Source: VXPQ01 sp964608315
GTDB taxonomy: Bacteria > Bacteroidota > Rhodothermia > Rhodothermales > VXPQ01
DNA length: 64,000 nucleotides
Direction: 5' to 3'
Assembly (NCBI GenBank): GCA_964608315.1
Contig: CAZSNF010000014.1
Span: forward strand, 1-64,000
The first letter of the stretch is position 1; every line of letters begins with the position of its first letter. Below, in pieces: positions 43,475 to 51,357 of the stretch. Made by a program: the position numbers and the translations under genes. A model generated the notes under the pieces. That model did no database searches. It was not told the origin of the DNA and saw only the letters and a program-made list of their open reading frames with translations.

Positions 43475-45070
43475 CTATTTAAAATCATTCTTCCCGTCCT
43501 GCTCCAAACTCGACCCGAACCCCAGCGATTTCAGATTCTCCGCGATGGCGGCATCCAGTTTTGCGCCCTCCGCCTGCTGCTCGCGCAGTTCCGCCACAAG
43601 CCGCTGCATTTTCTCCTCGAACGGCTCGCTGTCCTCCGGCTGCGGTTCCACGCCCACATACCGGCCCGGCGTCAGCACATGACCGTGTTTGCGCACTTCT
43701 TCCAGCGCGGTGCTCTTGCAGAAACCGGGCGTGTCTTCGTAGTCCTGTCCCTCGCGCCAGGCATGATAGGTTTTTGAGATGTGGTCGATATCCTCGTCGG
43801 TAAGTTCCCGGTGGGTGCGGTCCGTCATGCGTCCCAGCTTGCGGGCGTCTATGAAGAGGATTTCGCCGCGCCGATCCCGGAATTTCCCGTTTCCGCCGCC
43901 TTGCCGGTCGCGCGATAGAAACCACAGGCAGGCGGGTATCTGGGTCGAAAAGAAGAGCTGTCCCGGCAGCGCCACCATGCAATCCACGAGATTATCCTCG
44001 ACCAGGTTCTTCCGGATCTGGCCCTCGCCGGACTGGCCCGACGACATGGAACCGTTCGCCAGCACGAAACCGGCTACGCCTTCGGGCGCAAGATGATGAA
44101 CCATGTGCTGCACCCAAGCGAAGTTGGCGTTGCCCTTGGGGGGAACGCCGTATTGCCAGCGCTGGTCGTCCACGAGCCGCTCGCCGCCCCAGGTAGAGAC
44201 ATTGAACGGGGGATTGGCGAGGATGTAATCCGCCTTGAGATCGGGATGGCGGTCGTTGTGGAACGTGTCGCCGTAGGCAATCTGCCCTTCGATGCCCCGG
44301 ATGGCAAGATTCATTTTGGCGAGCCGCCAGGTCGTATGATTCGACTCCTGGCCGTAGATGCTGATGTCGCCATGCGCCCTGCCGCCGTTGCTGTTGCCGC
44401 TGGCGTGTGCGTCAATGAAAGCGATCGACTGCACGAACATGCCAGAGGAGCCGCAGCACGGGTCGTATACGCGCCCCCGATACGGCTCTATCATTTCGAC
44501 CAGCAGCTTGACCACGCAGCGGGGCGTATAGAACTCGCCGCCCTTCTTTCCCTCGGCGCCGGCGAACTGCGACAGGAAGTATTCGTAAACCCGGCCCAAC
44601 ACGTCCCTTGAGCGGGATTCGGCATCACCTACCCGGATATTGCTGACGAGATCGACGAGTTGGCCGAGCCGCTGTTTGTCGAGCGCTTGCCGGGCGTAAT
44701 CCTTGGGCAGCACATCCTTGAGCGCCAAGTTGTCGCGCTCGATCCCCGACATGGCGTCGTCCACGAACTGGCCGATTTCGGGCTGCCTTGCCCCGGCCCT
44801 GAGTTTTTCCCACCGCGCTTCGGGCGGCACCCAGAAGATGTTCTCGGCGCGGTATTCGTCACGGTCCTCTGCGGCGTCTTCGCCCCATTCTGCAAGAATC
44901 GCAGCGCGGCGTTCCTCAAAGGCGTCGGAGATATACTTCAGAAAAATGAGCCCGAGAACGACATGCTTATACTCTGCGGCGTCCATCGAACCGCGGAGCG
45001 TATTGGCCATTGCCCAGAGTTCCGCCTCGTAGCCGACGGTCGTGTCGCTGTCGTTGTTTCGCTGGGCCAT
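43475..45070 (-). CDS. hsdM: Type I DNA methyltransferase, M subunit
   Basis: A 531-aa N6-adenine methyltransferase. It has an N-terminal HsdM helical domain (YKHVVLGLIFLKYISDAFEE), GGEFYTPRCVVKLLVEM, the SAM-binding motif YDPCCGSSGMF (near 202-212) and the catalytic NPPF (near 286-289). LANGSMSSGQSGEGQIRKNL and a C-terminal coiled-coil tail follow. It is the first gene of the operon and should form the methylase with HsdS. The start MAQRNNDSDTTVGYEA is typical. The protein looks complete. Confidence 0.95.
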   Translation of the reverse strand: MAQRNNDSDTTVGYEAELWAMANTLRGSMDAAEYKHVVLGLIFLKYISDAFEERRAAILAEWGEDAAEDRDEYRAENIFWVPPEARWEKLRAGARQPEIGQFVDDAMSGIERDNLALKDVLPKDYARQALDKQRLGQLVDLVSNIRVGDAESRSRDVLGRVYEYFLSQFAGAEGKKGGEFYTPRCVVKLLVEMIEPYRGRVYDPCCGSSGMFVQSIAFIDAHASGNSNGGRAHGDISIYGQESNHTTWRLAKMNLAIRGIEGQIAYGDTFHNDRHPDLKADYILANPPFNVSTWGGERLVDDQRWQYGVPPKGNANFAWVQHMVHHLAPEGVAGFVLANGSMSSGQSGEGQIRKNLVEDNLVDCMVALPGQLFFSTQIPACLWFLSRDRQGGGNGKFRDRRGEILFIDARKLGRMTDRTHRELTDEDIDHISKTYHAWREGQDYEDTPGFCKSTALEEVRKHGHVLTPGRYVGVEPQPEDSEPFEEKMQRLVAELREQQAEGAKLDAAIAENLKSLGFGSSLEQDGKNDFK

Positions 45071-45166
45071 TCCGTTTCAGGGCGTTCGTACATCGTAGAA
45101 CCGTTTCGATGATACGAAGAACCCGACAGATTTGCAGGTCGGGTTTACACAGCCGGTCGGCGAACG

Positions 45167-45215
45167 TCACTGGGTCAGTCTGGCCGAACTCGCCAAGGTC
45201 CCAATAATCCCTTTT
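45167..45215. repeat. Third copy of the IS3-derived junction fragment
   Basis: CAGTCTGGCCGAACTCGCC followed by TCCCAATAATCCCTTTTT repeats the breakpoint sequence found at 33.7 kb and, more diverged, at 34.38 kb. It lies between hsdM and the Uma2 gene, at the right border of the RM block. Confidence 0.6.
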
Positions 45216-45317
45216 TCATCTCTGCCGATCAGGACAAATCCCCCATCCGGCAGGAACACAGCGAAAAAAGAGGCTTATCCAATTTGATCCCTTTTCCCAC
45301 CTCGCAGGAAACTCCCC

Positions 45318-45920
45318 ATGCCCGCAACCAGCGCCGATAAGACGACAGCCCGCCCTCGAATCGGCGGCGACGCCCCTCAGGTCATGACGGCGGAGGAATA
45401 CGTTGCGCTCCCCGACCGCCAAAACGGCTGCACCTATGAACTGGCGCGGGGCGCGCTGGTTGTACGCGATCCGGGGGTGTCCTGGACCCATTCGTACGTA
45501 CAAGGCAAATTGTATCGCTATCTCGACGAATGGATGGAAAAATTCGGACACGGCCAAGTGGGCGTAGAGGTAGACTGCCTCGTCGACGAAGACCCGGATA
45601 CCATTCGCGTCCCGGACGTAGCCGTGCTGCTCCAGCCGTTCGATACGGAGAATGCATTCCTTGGCCGCGTGCGCGGCGCGCCGGACATTGCGATCGAAGT
45701 ACTGTCTCCCTCCAACAGACCGCAACAAATGCGCGACAAAACAAGCGATTACTTCCATGCGGGAGCGCTCCGGGTGTGGATCGTAGATCCGGAAGCCCGC
45801 ACGATCATCATTCACAAGGCGGATGGGAAAAACACCCGATTCGGGGGAAAGGATCGGCTCGAAGACCCTGAACTACTGCCGGGCTTTGCACTGGACATGC
45901 AGAAGATATTCGGAGCATGA
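45318..45920 (+). CDS. Uma2-family PD-(D/E)XK-like nuclease
   Basis: A 200-aa soluble protein of the Uma2 (DUF820) family: AEEYVALPDRQNGCTYELARG, then GVEVDCLVDEDPDTIRVPDVAV, PDIAIEVLSPSNR and LRVWIVDPEARTIIIH. The Glu and Asp of the PD-(D/E)XK core are present (VPDVAV, IAIEVLS). These proteins are abundant in cyanobacteria and some Bacteroidota, often as solitary genes. The role is unknown but probably nuclease-like. It lies alone on the plus strand at the edge of the RM block. Confidence 0.88.
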   Translation: MPATSADKTTARPRIGGDAPQVMTAEEYVALPDRQNGCTYELARGALVVRDPGVSWTHSYVQGKLYRYLDEWMEKFGHGQVGVEVDCLVDEDPDTIRVPDVAVLLQPFDTENAFLGRVRGAPDIAIEVLSPSNRPQQMRDKTSDYFHAGALRVWIVDPEARTIIIHKADGKNTRFGGKDRLEDPELLPGFALDMQKIFGA

Positions 45921-45940
45921 AACAACCCACCACCAAAAAA

Positions 45941-46055
45941 CTCCCCTGCAACCCCCTCCTCACTTCCTCCATCGCCCCGAGCACCCGATTCCACGTTTCC
46001 TGATCCTCCAGTACGGCATACCGCCAGGGAGCCAGTGCGCCGGTCATGATCCCCC
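45941..46055 (-). pseudogene. Duplicated 3' fragment of the TIM-barrel isomerase gene
   Basis: The segment reproduces the end of the isomerase gene at 47.5 kb with an internal deletion: GAGCCAGTGCGCCGGTCATGATC joins directly to the sequence encoding AVLEDQETWNRVLGAMEEVRRGL. The original stop codon is mutated. It lies on the far side of the Fic gene in the same orientation. The Fic stop codon falls inside it. Confidence 0.8.
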
Positions 46056-47345
46056 CTGATCTTCGCGGCTGATGGCTTCAAGGTCCTCGGGCCGTAGCCT
46101 GTAGCGTATCGCATTGCCCTCATGCAGGCCGTGGAACTCCTGCCCGATATAGGCGGCGACCTGTTCGCGATCCGCGTCGGGGATGCCGTCCGCGGCAGCC
46201 ATGACTATGACATCCTCGGGACGGAACGCCTTCCATTCCAGCACGCACCGGCGCACGGCCTTGCGCACGAAATCCCGATATGCCAGCGCCGCCTTCTCCG
46301 GGCTTTCGACTTCGGCGCGCAGCACCCGATAATTCTCGGCCGAGGGCAGATAGGCATCGATATAAGCCTCGCGCAGCAAGGAAACGTCGTTTAGTTCGTA
46401 GACGCCGATCAGTCCGTCGATATAGGCGCGATCGTCCATTGTCAGGAACGACATCGGCGCAAGGTCGGCCTTTAGAAGCGGAATGTTCGAGGCAATGCGC
46501 GAGGTCCGTTTGTTGATATCGGCGAAAGCCTGCATATAGGGGATATGAACGAGAAGGAAGAAGGATTGCTCAAACGGATCGGCGATCGCCGCCGCCTTGG
46601 CGATCAGGATTTCAAACTCTTCCTCAATCTGATATTGGTCGTCAAGCGGCCTGTAGCTCGAATGCGTGATGCCGACAGGCATACGGCGCAGCCGGCCCGC
46701 CATGGCGGGATCGGAAAGAAGGCCGCCCGCGAGGAGGGCGTGAATATTGAACATATCCGGCCGGCTGATATGTATGTCCTCAAGATAATCGACGACATAC
46801 TGAATCGCCTCCTTGTGGTTGAGGATCATCAACGCTTCCTTGCGGTCCTTGCCGGCCGCCTCTTCGCCGAAGCGGATGAGCCGTTCGGTCTGAAGGATAT
46901 CGTAGGTGTTCCCTTCCATGCGCGATGACGCCCAGGACAAGTCCACGAGCAGCCGTTCAAGGATGCGCCGCGCATAGGTCCCTGCCGGGAGCGGCGGCGG
47001 CTCCGGGCGCCCGGCCTCGTGCAGGCGCTGCCGGTCCGCCGCGGCAAGGTAGAACGTCTTGCCAGGGATATAGCGGTCCAAAAACTCCTTGTTGTAGCTT
47101 GTCGGCTTGCGGCGGTTATAAGGCATTTGCAGATAGGCGCGCACCCTGGGCGCGCCCGCCAGACTGTAGCCGGTGGCGCGGGCCTTGCCCGAGATTTCCA
47201 GCCAGCCTTCATCGACAAGCCGCTTGAGCGCCCGCCAGACCGTCGACGGGTTTACATCCGGCGCGACATGACGGCGGATATCCTCGCGGCCGGCGCCGGG
47301 ATGGTCCGCGATGTAGTCGAGTATGGCTTGGTCCGTGAGCGGCAT
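46044..47345 (-). CDS. Fic-domain protein with N-terminal winged helix and variant active site
   Basis: 433 aa, starting MPLTDQAILDYIADHPGAG. A winged-helix domain (residues about 1-65: REDIRRHVAPDVNPSTVWRALKRL) precedes the Fic core. SSRMEGN near 145 fits the class II inhibitory helix (S/T)xxxE(G/N). The active-site loop reads PYMQAFADINKRTSR instead of HPFxxGNGR, so Gln stands at the catalytic His position and Lys replaces the last Gly. This subfamily with NKRTSRIASNIPL is known, but whether it transfers AMP is unclear. It may act as an autoregulator given its DNA-binding head. A TTG start five codons upstream is possible. The gene is bracketed by a partial duplication of the isomerase gene. 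Confidence 0.85.
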   Translation of the reverse strand: MPLTDQAILDYIADHPGAGREDIRRHVAPDVNPSTVWRALKRLVDEGWLEISGKARATGYSLAGAPRVRAYLQMPYNRRKPTSYNKEFLDRYIPGKTFYLAAADRQRLHEAGRPEPPPLPAGTYARRILERLLVDLSWASSRMEGNTYDILQTERLIRFGEEAAGKDRKEALMILNHKEAIQYVVDYLEDIHISRPDMFNIHALLAGGLLSDPAMAGRLRRMPVGITHSSYRPLDDQYQIEEEFEILIAKAAAIADPFEQSFFLLVHIPYMQAFADINKRTSRIASNIPLLKADLAPMSFLTMDDRAYIDGLIGVYELNDVSLLREAYIDAYLPSAENYRVLRAEVESPEKAALAYRDFVRKAVRRCVLEWKAFRPEDVIVMAAADGIPDADREQVAAYIGQEFHGLHEGNAIRYRLRPEDLEAISREDQGGS

Positions 47346-47363
47346 GAAACGATTCGTCAATCC

Positions 47364-47439
47364 TTTGCAACGATTATCTCCTTAAAATACAAGAAGTTCC
47401 CAAGTTTTAAGAATATCGTTTCACGATTTTTGCAACGAT
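47364..47439. promoter_or_regulatory. Putative operator: direct repeats TTTGCAACGAT and ATCGT-N3-ACGAT
   Basis: TTTGCAACGAT occurs at 47364-47374 and again at 47429-47439. The palindrome ATCGTTTCACGAT lies at 47415-47427. All are within 100 bases upstream of the Fic start codon, whose product has a winged helix, so autoregulation is a reasonable inference. Confidence 0.45.
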
Positions 47440-47514
47440 ACGGGACTGAGTCCATGCCGATGGCCGGGGGTCGGCAGAAACACAGCGAAGTGGGCGTAGC
47501 CCCCAAAAACACCC

Positions 47515-48573
47515 CTACAACCCCCTCCTCACTTTCTCCATCGCCCCGAGCACCCGGTTCCACGTCTCCTGATCCTCCAGTACGGCGTTGGAAAACATGC
47601 ACCCGTCCCAGCAGATGTGCCGGATACCGTCCCGCAGTTCTCCCTGATCGTCGAGCAGCCACTGGCGGCTGCACCATGCCATATCCAGTTTGCCGTCGGG
47701 CGAATCGACCGGGCAATGCCTTCCGGTCTTGTCGTGCGAGCCGCTTCCGAACACGGACCCGTCGGTCTGCGCCACATGAAAATCGAACAGCCAGGGAGCC
47801 AGGGCGCCGGTCATGATCCGGTAGGCCTCCTTGAATTCTTCTTCGGTGTACCCATCCTGCAGCAAAGCCGCTTCGGGCGCATTGTATCCGAGCAAATACA
47901 AATAGGTGTGGGCCAGATCGGCCTGAAATCCGAGCGAATCGGGGCGCCCGACCTCTTCGAGGAGGCGAAGCATCTCTGTCCAGGAGTGCATGGCCGCCCA
48001 GCAAATCTCCCCTTCCGCGGCAATGCGTTCTCCGTAGTCTTCCGCTATGATCGCCGCTTCGCGAAACGTGTCCGCAATCCTTGTCGTGTTTTCCGCGGGA
48101 TGTTCCGCCCACTCGACAGGGCCCGCCGCCGAATCGATCCGGACGACCCCGCAGGACCGAACGCCGTGCGCATTCAACACGGACGCATATTCGCACGCCG
48201 CAAGCACGGCCTTCGCGAAGCGCCGCCGATCGTCGCGACTGCCCATGGCGCTGCCTCCCAGCATGTCGGGATACACGGGCGCTACGACGGACCCCACGCC
48301 AAGGCCCAGCGCAGCGATACGATCCGCAAGCCGCCGGATTTCGTCGCCCGGAGCATCGATGTCGATGTGCGGGTGGTACAGGAAAAGATCTACCCCATCG
48401 AAACGAACGGACTCTTCTCCCTTGATACGGGCGTCCGCCGTAAGCCGGAGCATGCGCTCCAGCCCAATCGCAGGCTCGGAGGCGCCCGCCCCCTTGCCCA
48501 CCAGACCAGGCCACATGGCGTTATGAAGAAGTAATCGACGCATTTCTTGCGGAGAATAAGGTAAATCAGCCAA
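47515..48573 (-). CDS. Sugar isomerase/epimerase-like TIM-barrel protein
   Basis: A 352-aa xylose-isomerase-like TIM barrel without a signal peptide. It reads FDGVDLFLYHPHIDID, LGLGVGSVVAPVYPDM, CWAAMHSWTEMLRLLEE, LGFQADLAHTYLYLLG and WLFDFHVAQTDGSVFGSGSH. The metal ligands are suggested by FQADLAHT and DFHVAQTDG. The substrate is likely a hexose or sugar acid handled by the adjacent dehydrogenases. It is directly followed upstream (six bases) by the CehA-type gene. A deleted copy of its 3' end lies beyond the Fic gene. Confidence 0.85.
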   Translation of the reverse strand: MADLPYSPQEMRRLLLHNAMWPGLVGKGAGASEPAIGLERMLRLTADARIKGEESVRFDGVDLFLYHPHIDIDAPGDEIRRLADRIAALGLGVGSVVAPVYPDMLGGSAMGSRDDRRRFAKAVLAACEYASVLNAHGVRSCGVVRIDSAAGPVEWAEHPAENTTRIADTFREAAIIAEDYGERIAAEGEICWAAMHSWTEMLRLLEEVGRPDSLGFQADLAHTYLYLLGYNAPEAALLQDGYTEEEFKEAYRIMTGALAPWLFDFHVAQTDGSVFGSGSHDKTGRHCPVDSPDGKLDMAWCSRQWLLDDQGELRDGIRHICWDGCMFSNAVLEDQETWNRVLGAMEKVRRGL

Positions 48574-48579
48574 AAAGGA

Positions 48580-51348
48580 TCACCGGTTGCGCCCGCGCGC
48601 TATGTCTTCCGCCTCGGCTCGCAGCCGGCGGTACACCTCGCGCGCCTCTTCGAACTGTGCATAGACGTGATCTTTTTCCCGTTGGGAACGCCAGTCGGGC
48701 CACTCTTCGGCCATGGCATGCAGTTTGTCGATCCAGGCAATGCCGTAATCGGCGGCTTCTGCCGAGCGCACCGGAACGCCGTCCGCAATGACCCAGACCG
48801 GATTCGTCAAGACAAAGGCATACGGGATATCGAGCGGGAATCGTTCTTCGGGCGTACCGTTTACCCGCAGATGGTACCACCCCGACCCCTCGGGATAGAA
48901 CGTGTCCTCGAAGGTCATGGACATGCGGTCGCCTTCGAAAAGGAGTTCCTGCACGACCTCTCCGTTGAATACGAGTTCAGCCTTCTCCAGGGGCGTAATC
49001 GAGGTCACCTCGAAACGCACCGTTACGCCCTCGCCTCCCTCGATATCGACGGTTTCGCCCGGTATCCGCCCGTCCACCGTAAAATCGGCGAGGGGGCCGC
49101 TCGATGCAAAGGCGTGTCCGGCAGCCATCGCCTCGAACCAGCTCCGCATGCCCAGGACCCCGTCCGCGGGCTTGACGTACGTCCGGACCGATCCGACCAG
49201 CGGCGTTTGGTGCAGGTTGCTGATGGAATCCTCCCCGCCCACGAGCGCGGTCCGTATCCCGTTGTTCCACAAGGCGTACAGCGGAGGATAGCCGTCCAGG
49301 GCCGTAGACCACTCCAGGGCGTCCGTCGTACCCAGCGCGGCGTCCACCATGAAGCCCTTTGCCCGGCCGAGGTCCTCTTCCAGCGGATCGCCGCTGAAAA
49401 AGGGATGCACATACCCCGTCCAGGCGCCCTGCTCCTTCGCCTTTCTGAACATGTCCGTATTCGAGGGATACAGGCTCTCGATGGCCGTGCCTTCGTAGCC
49501 GGTCACGTACGGGGAAATAAGATGGTCCCGCATTCCGAACATGAACACATGGCCATAGAAAGGCGGCCGGTATTCCTGTCCGACCACCACGATCATGTCG
49601 GGCGTCGACACGGGATGCGCGCCCCCGCCCGGCACGAAAAATTGCTGGTCCAGGATGCGATTATCCTTGTTCGCCACCTGTTCAAGCACCAGATCCTGGT
49701 CCTCCGCCTCGGACATCATCATCAGGTTTTCAAGGGTGTTGTGCAGGTTGCCCCCGTAGTTCATATGCACGTGCGTGGAGGCGCTGTACCAGCCTTGCTC
49801 CCCCATATCGATGATGGAGTCAAGCGCCATGCTATGCCGGAGGGTCTCTCCCGCCGCGATGTGCAACGTATCCGTTACCGGCGCATGTTCGAAGCCCTTG
49901 ACCGCCCGGACGATCGCCTGCCCCTCGGGGAGTTCCAGATCGAACGATCCGGTATGATGGAACGCCCACTGCACCGCGCGAGGGGCAATGCGCGCATAGG
50001 CGTCGGTTGGGGCGTAAAATTTGCCGTCGGAGGCGATGAGATGAATCCGGCTTCCTGTGGGGAGTCCGTCCGGGCCGGTGGTCGTGACGGACAGCCTGCC
50101 CACAGGGTGCTTCCAGCGACGCTCCGTAATCTCCACATCGACGATCTTCCCTCCGTAGGTTTCGAGCAGCTTCAACCGGGGCAACCCGTCCCGGTTGTCG
50201 ATGTAGGCGATCCACTCCCCGTCCGGCGACCAGCGGGGATGAAACGCGTCATGGATGAAAAACGTGAGCTTGTAGGGCTCGCCGCCCGCGGTCGGCTGCA
50301 CATAGAGGTTGTTGAACTGATCCGCAGCGCCCCGCGTGGACGAGAACACGAACCGCTTCCCGTCCAGCGACACATCGGGCTGCGTACGATACAAGGTTTG
50401 CTCCCGGAGCACGACCACGCGGTCCGCAAACCCGTCCTCGCGGGCCGGTACGCGAAACACGTTCCCGCTGCCCAGCGCTATGTCGCGGTTCGACGCCAGC
50501 AGCAACTCCTCGCCGGAGGGAAGCCATGCCGGGCTGGTGTGGATGTCCTGCGGCCCGAAATAAAGCCGGTCCCGCCCGAAATCGTTATCCCGGGTGACGG
50601 GCACAGGGTCCCCGGTCCACTGCCCTTCCGAAATCGACCGGACATACACATTGAAATACCCGGCCGGCTCCGTCGAAACGTAGGCGATGCGGGTTCCGTC
50701 GGGACTGAAGCGCGGATCCGCGAAAACGTGCGGCCCGCCGGGGCCGAGCGCATGGGTTTCCCCGGTCTCGACATTCAACATTTCCAACCCGATGGACGCG
50801 CCGTGATCGTCGGCGGTGTAGACCAGCCAGCGCCCGTCCGGCGAATAGTTCGGGGACGAATAGTACTTCGGGCCGGACACCAGCTGGGTCGCTATCCCGG
50901 TGGAAAGTTCCACGCTCCAGACCGATCCCTGCATGGCTACGGCGATGTGTTTCCCGTCGGGACGCCAGCTCGGGTACCAGGGCGTGGAAGAGGGAGCAGG
51001 CGGGAGATAGAAATTTTCCATGTACCCGCCGCCGGCGCGGGCTCCGGGATACCCCTCGAAAAGGCGGGTGACGGGAACGGACGCGGATTGCGCCAACGCC
51101 GACCCGGCTCCGATCAGGCCCCACCACGCCGCGCAGAGAAAGACGCCTGCCCGGAGTGTTCGGGCGAACGCCTTCTTTCGGCAGCGCGCTCCTCGCGGCC
51201 TCCCGAAGGGCGCTGCACGTCCGCCATACCCCGAATCCGAAGCGTTTACCGCTGATTTCAACGACGCCGGCGCAATGTCCGGTACGTACGAACGCGAAGC
51301 GCTGATCGAAGCGGATTTAATCAGGGTATCCTTAACTTGCTGCATCAT
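48580..51348 (-). CDS. TolB-like propeller plus CehA/McbA-type PHP metallohydrolase, exported
   Basis: 922 aa. The translation signal is strong: AGGAGGG overlaps the stop of the ThuA gene, 4-5 bases before ATGATG. After MMQQVK the frame runs through a truncated MITE (about 50 codons). Only then comes the signal peptide (KKAFARTLRAGVFLCAAWW ... GSALAQS). There is no usable start codon between MITE and signal. Residues about 100-410 hold WD40/PD40 repeats (PSWRPDGKHIAV, NYSPDGRWLVYT, PRFSPDGTRIAY, PRWSPDGEWIAY). The C-terminal half has the CehA/McbA hydrolase motifs: STHVHMNYGG, GQEYRPPFYGHVFMFG, YVHPFFSG and LVGGEDSIS. The enzyme probably cleaves a carbohydrate-linked ester or amide in the periplasm. 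Confidence 0.85.
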   Translation of the reverse strand: MMQQVKDTLIKSASISASRSYVPDIAPASLKSAVNASDSGYGGRAAPFGRPRGARCRKKAFARTLRAGVFLCAAWWGLIGAGSALAQSASVPVTRLFEGYPGARAGGGYMENFYLPPAPSSTPWYPSWRPDGKHIAVAMQGSVWSVELSTGIATQLVSGPKYYSSPNYSPDGRWLVYTADDHGASIGLEMLNVETGETHALGPGGPHVFADPRFSPDGTRIAYVSTEPAGYFNVYVRSISEGQWTGDPVPVTRDNDFGRDRLYFGPQDIHTSPAWLPSGEELLLASNRDIALGSGNVFRVPAREDGFADRVVVLREQTLYRTQPDVSLDGKRFVFSSTRGAADQFNNLYVQPTAGGEPYKLTFFIHDAFHPRWSPDGEWIAYIDNRDGLPRLKLLETYGGKIVDVEITERRWKHPVGRLSVTTTGPDGLPTGSRIHLIASDGKFYAPTDAYARIAPRAVQWAFHHTGSFDLELPEGQAIVRAVKGFEHAPVTDTLHIAAGETLRHSMALDSIIDMGEQGWYSASTHVHMNYGGNLHNTLENLMMMSEAEDQDLVLEQVANKDNRILDQQFFVPGGGAHPVSTPDMIVVVGQEYRPPFYGHVFMFGMRDHLISPYVTGYEGTAIESLYPSNTDMFRKAKEQGAWTGYVHPFFSGDPLEEDLGRAKGFMVDAALGTTDALEWSTALDGYPPLYALWNNGIRTALVGGEDSISNLHQTPLVGSVRTYVKPADGVLGMRSWFEAMAAGHAFASSGPLADFTVDGRIPGETVDIEGGEGVTVRFEVTSITPLEKAELVFNGEVVQELLFEGDRMSMTFEDTFYPEGSGWYHLRVNGTPEERFPLDIPYAFVLTNPVWVIADGVPVRSAEAADYGIAWIDKLHAMAEEWPDWRSQREKDHVYAQFEEAREVYRRLRAEAEDIARGRNR
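51180..51331 (-). mobile_element. Truncated MITE copy E inside the CehA-type gene
   Basis: Matches about 150 bp of the 254-bp element (same blocks as the right part of copy B: CTCGCGGCCTCCCGAAGGGCGC, AACGCGAAGCGCTGATCGAAG) and ends in GATTTAATCAGGGTATCC. TTAA follows the end, the family's favoured target. The inner end is truncated. It is read in frame by the host gene. Confidence 0.85.
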
Positions 51349-51357
51349 AAATCCCTC

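Noticed and set aside
48667..51255. 862-aa plus-strand ORF opposite the CehA-type gene
   Set aside because: Arg/His-rich shadow without motifs; the minus-strand gene has clear domains and a ribosome-binding site.
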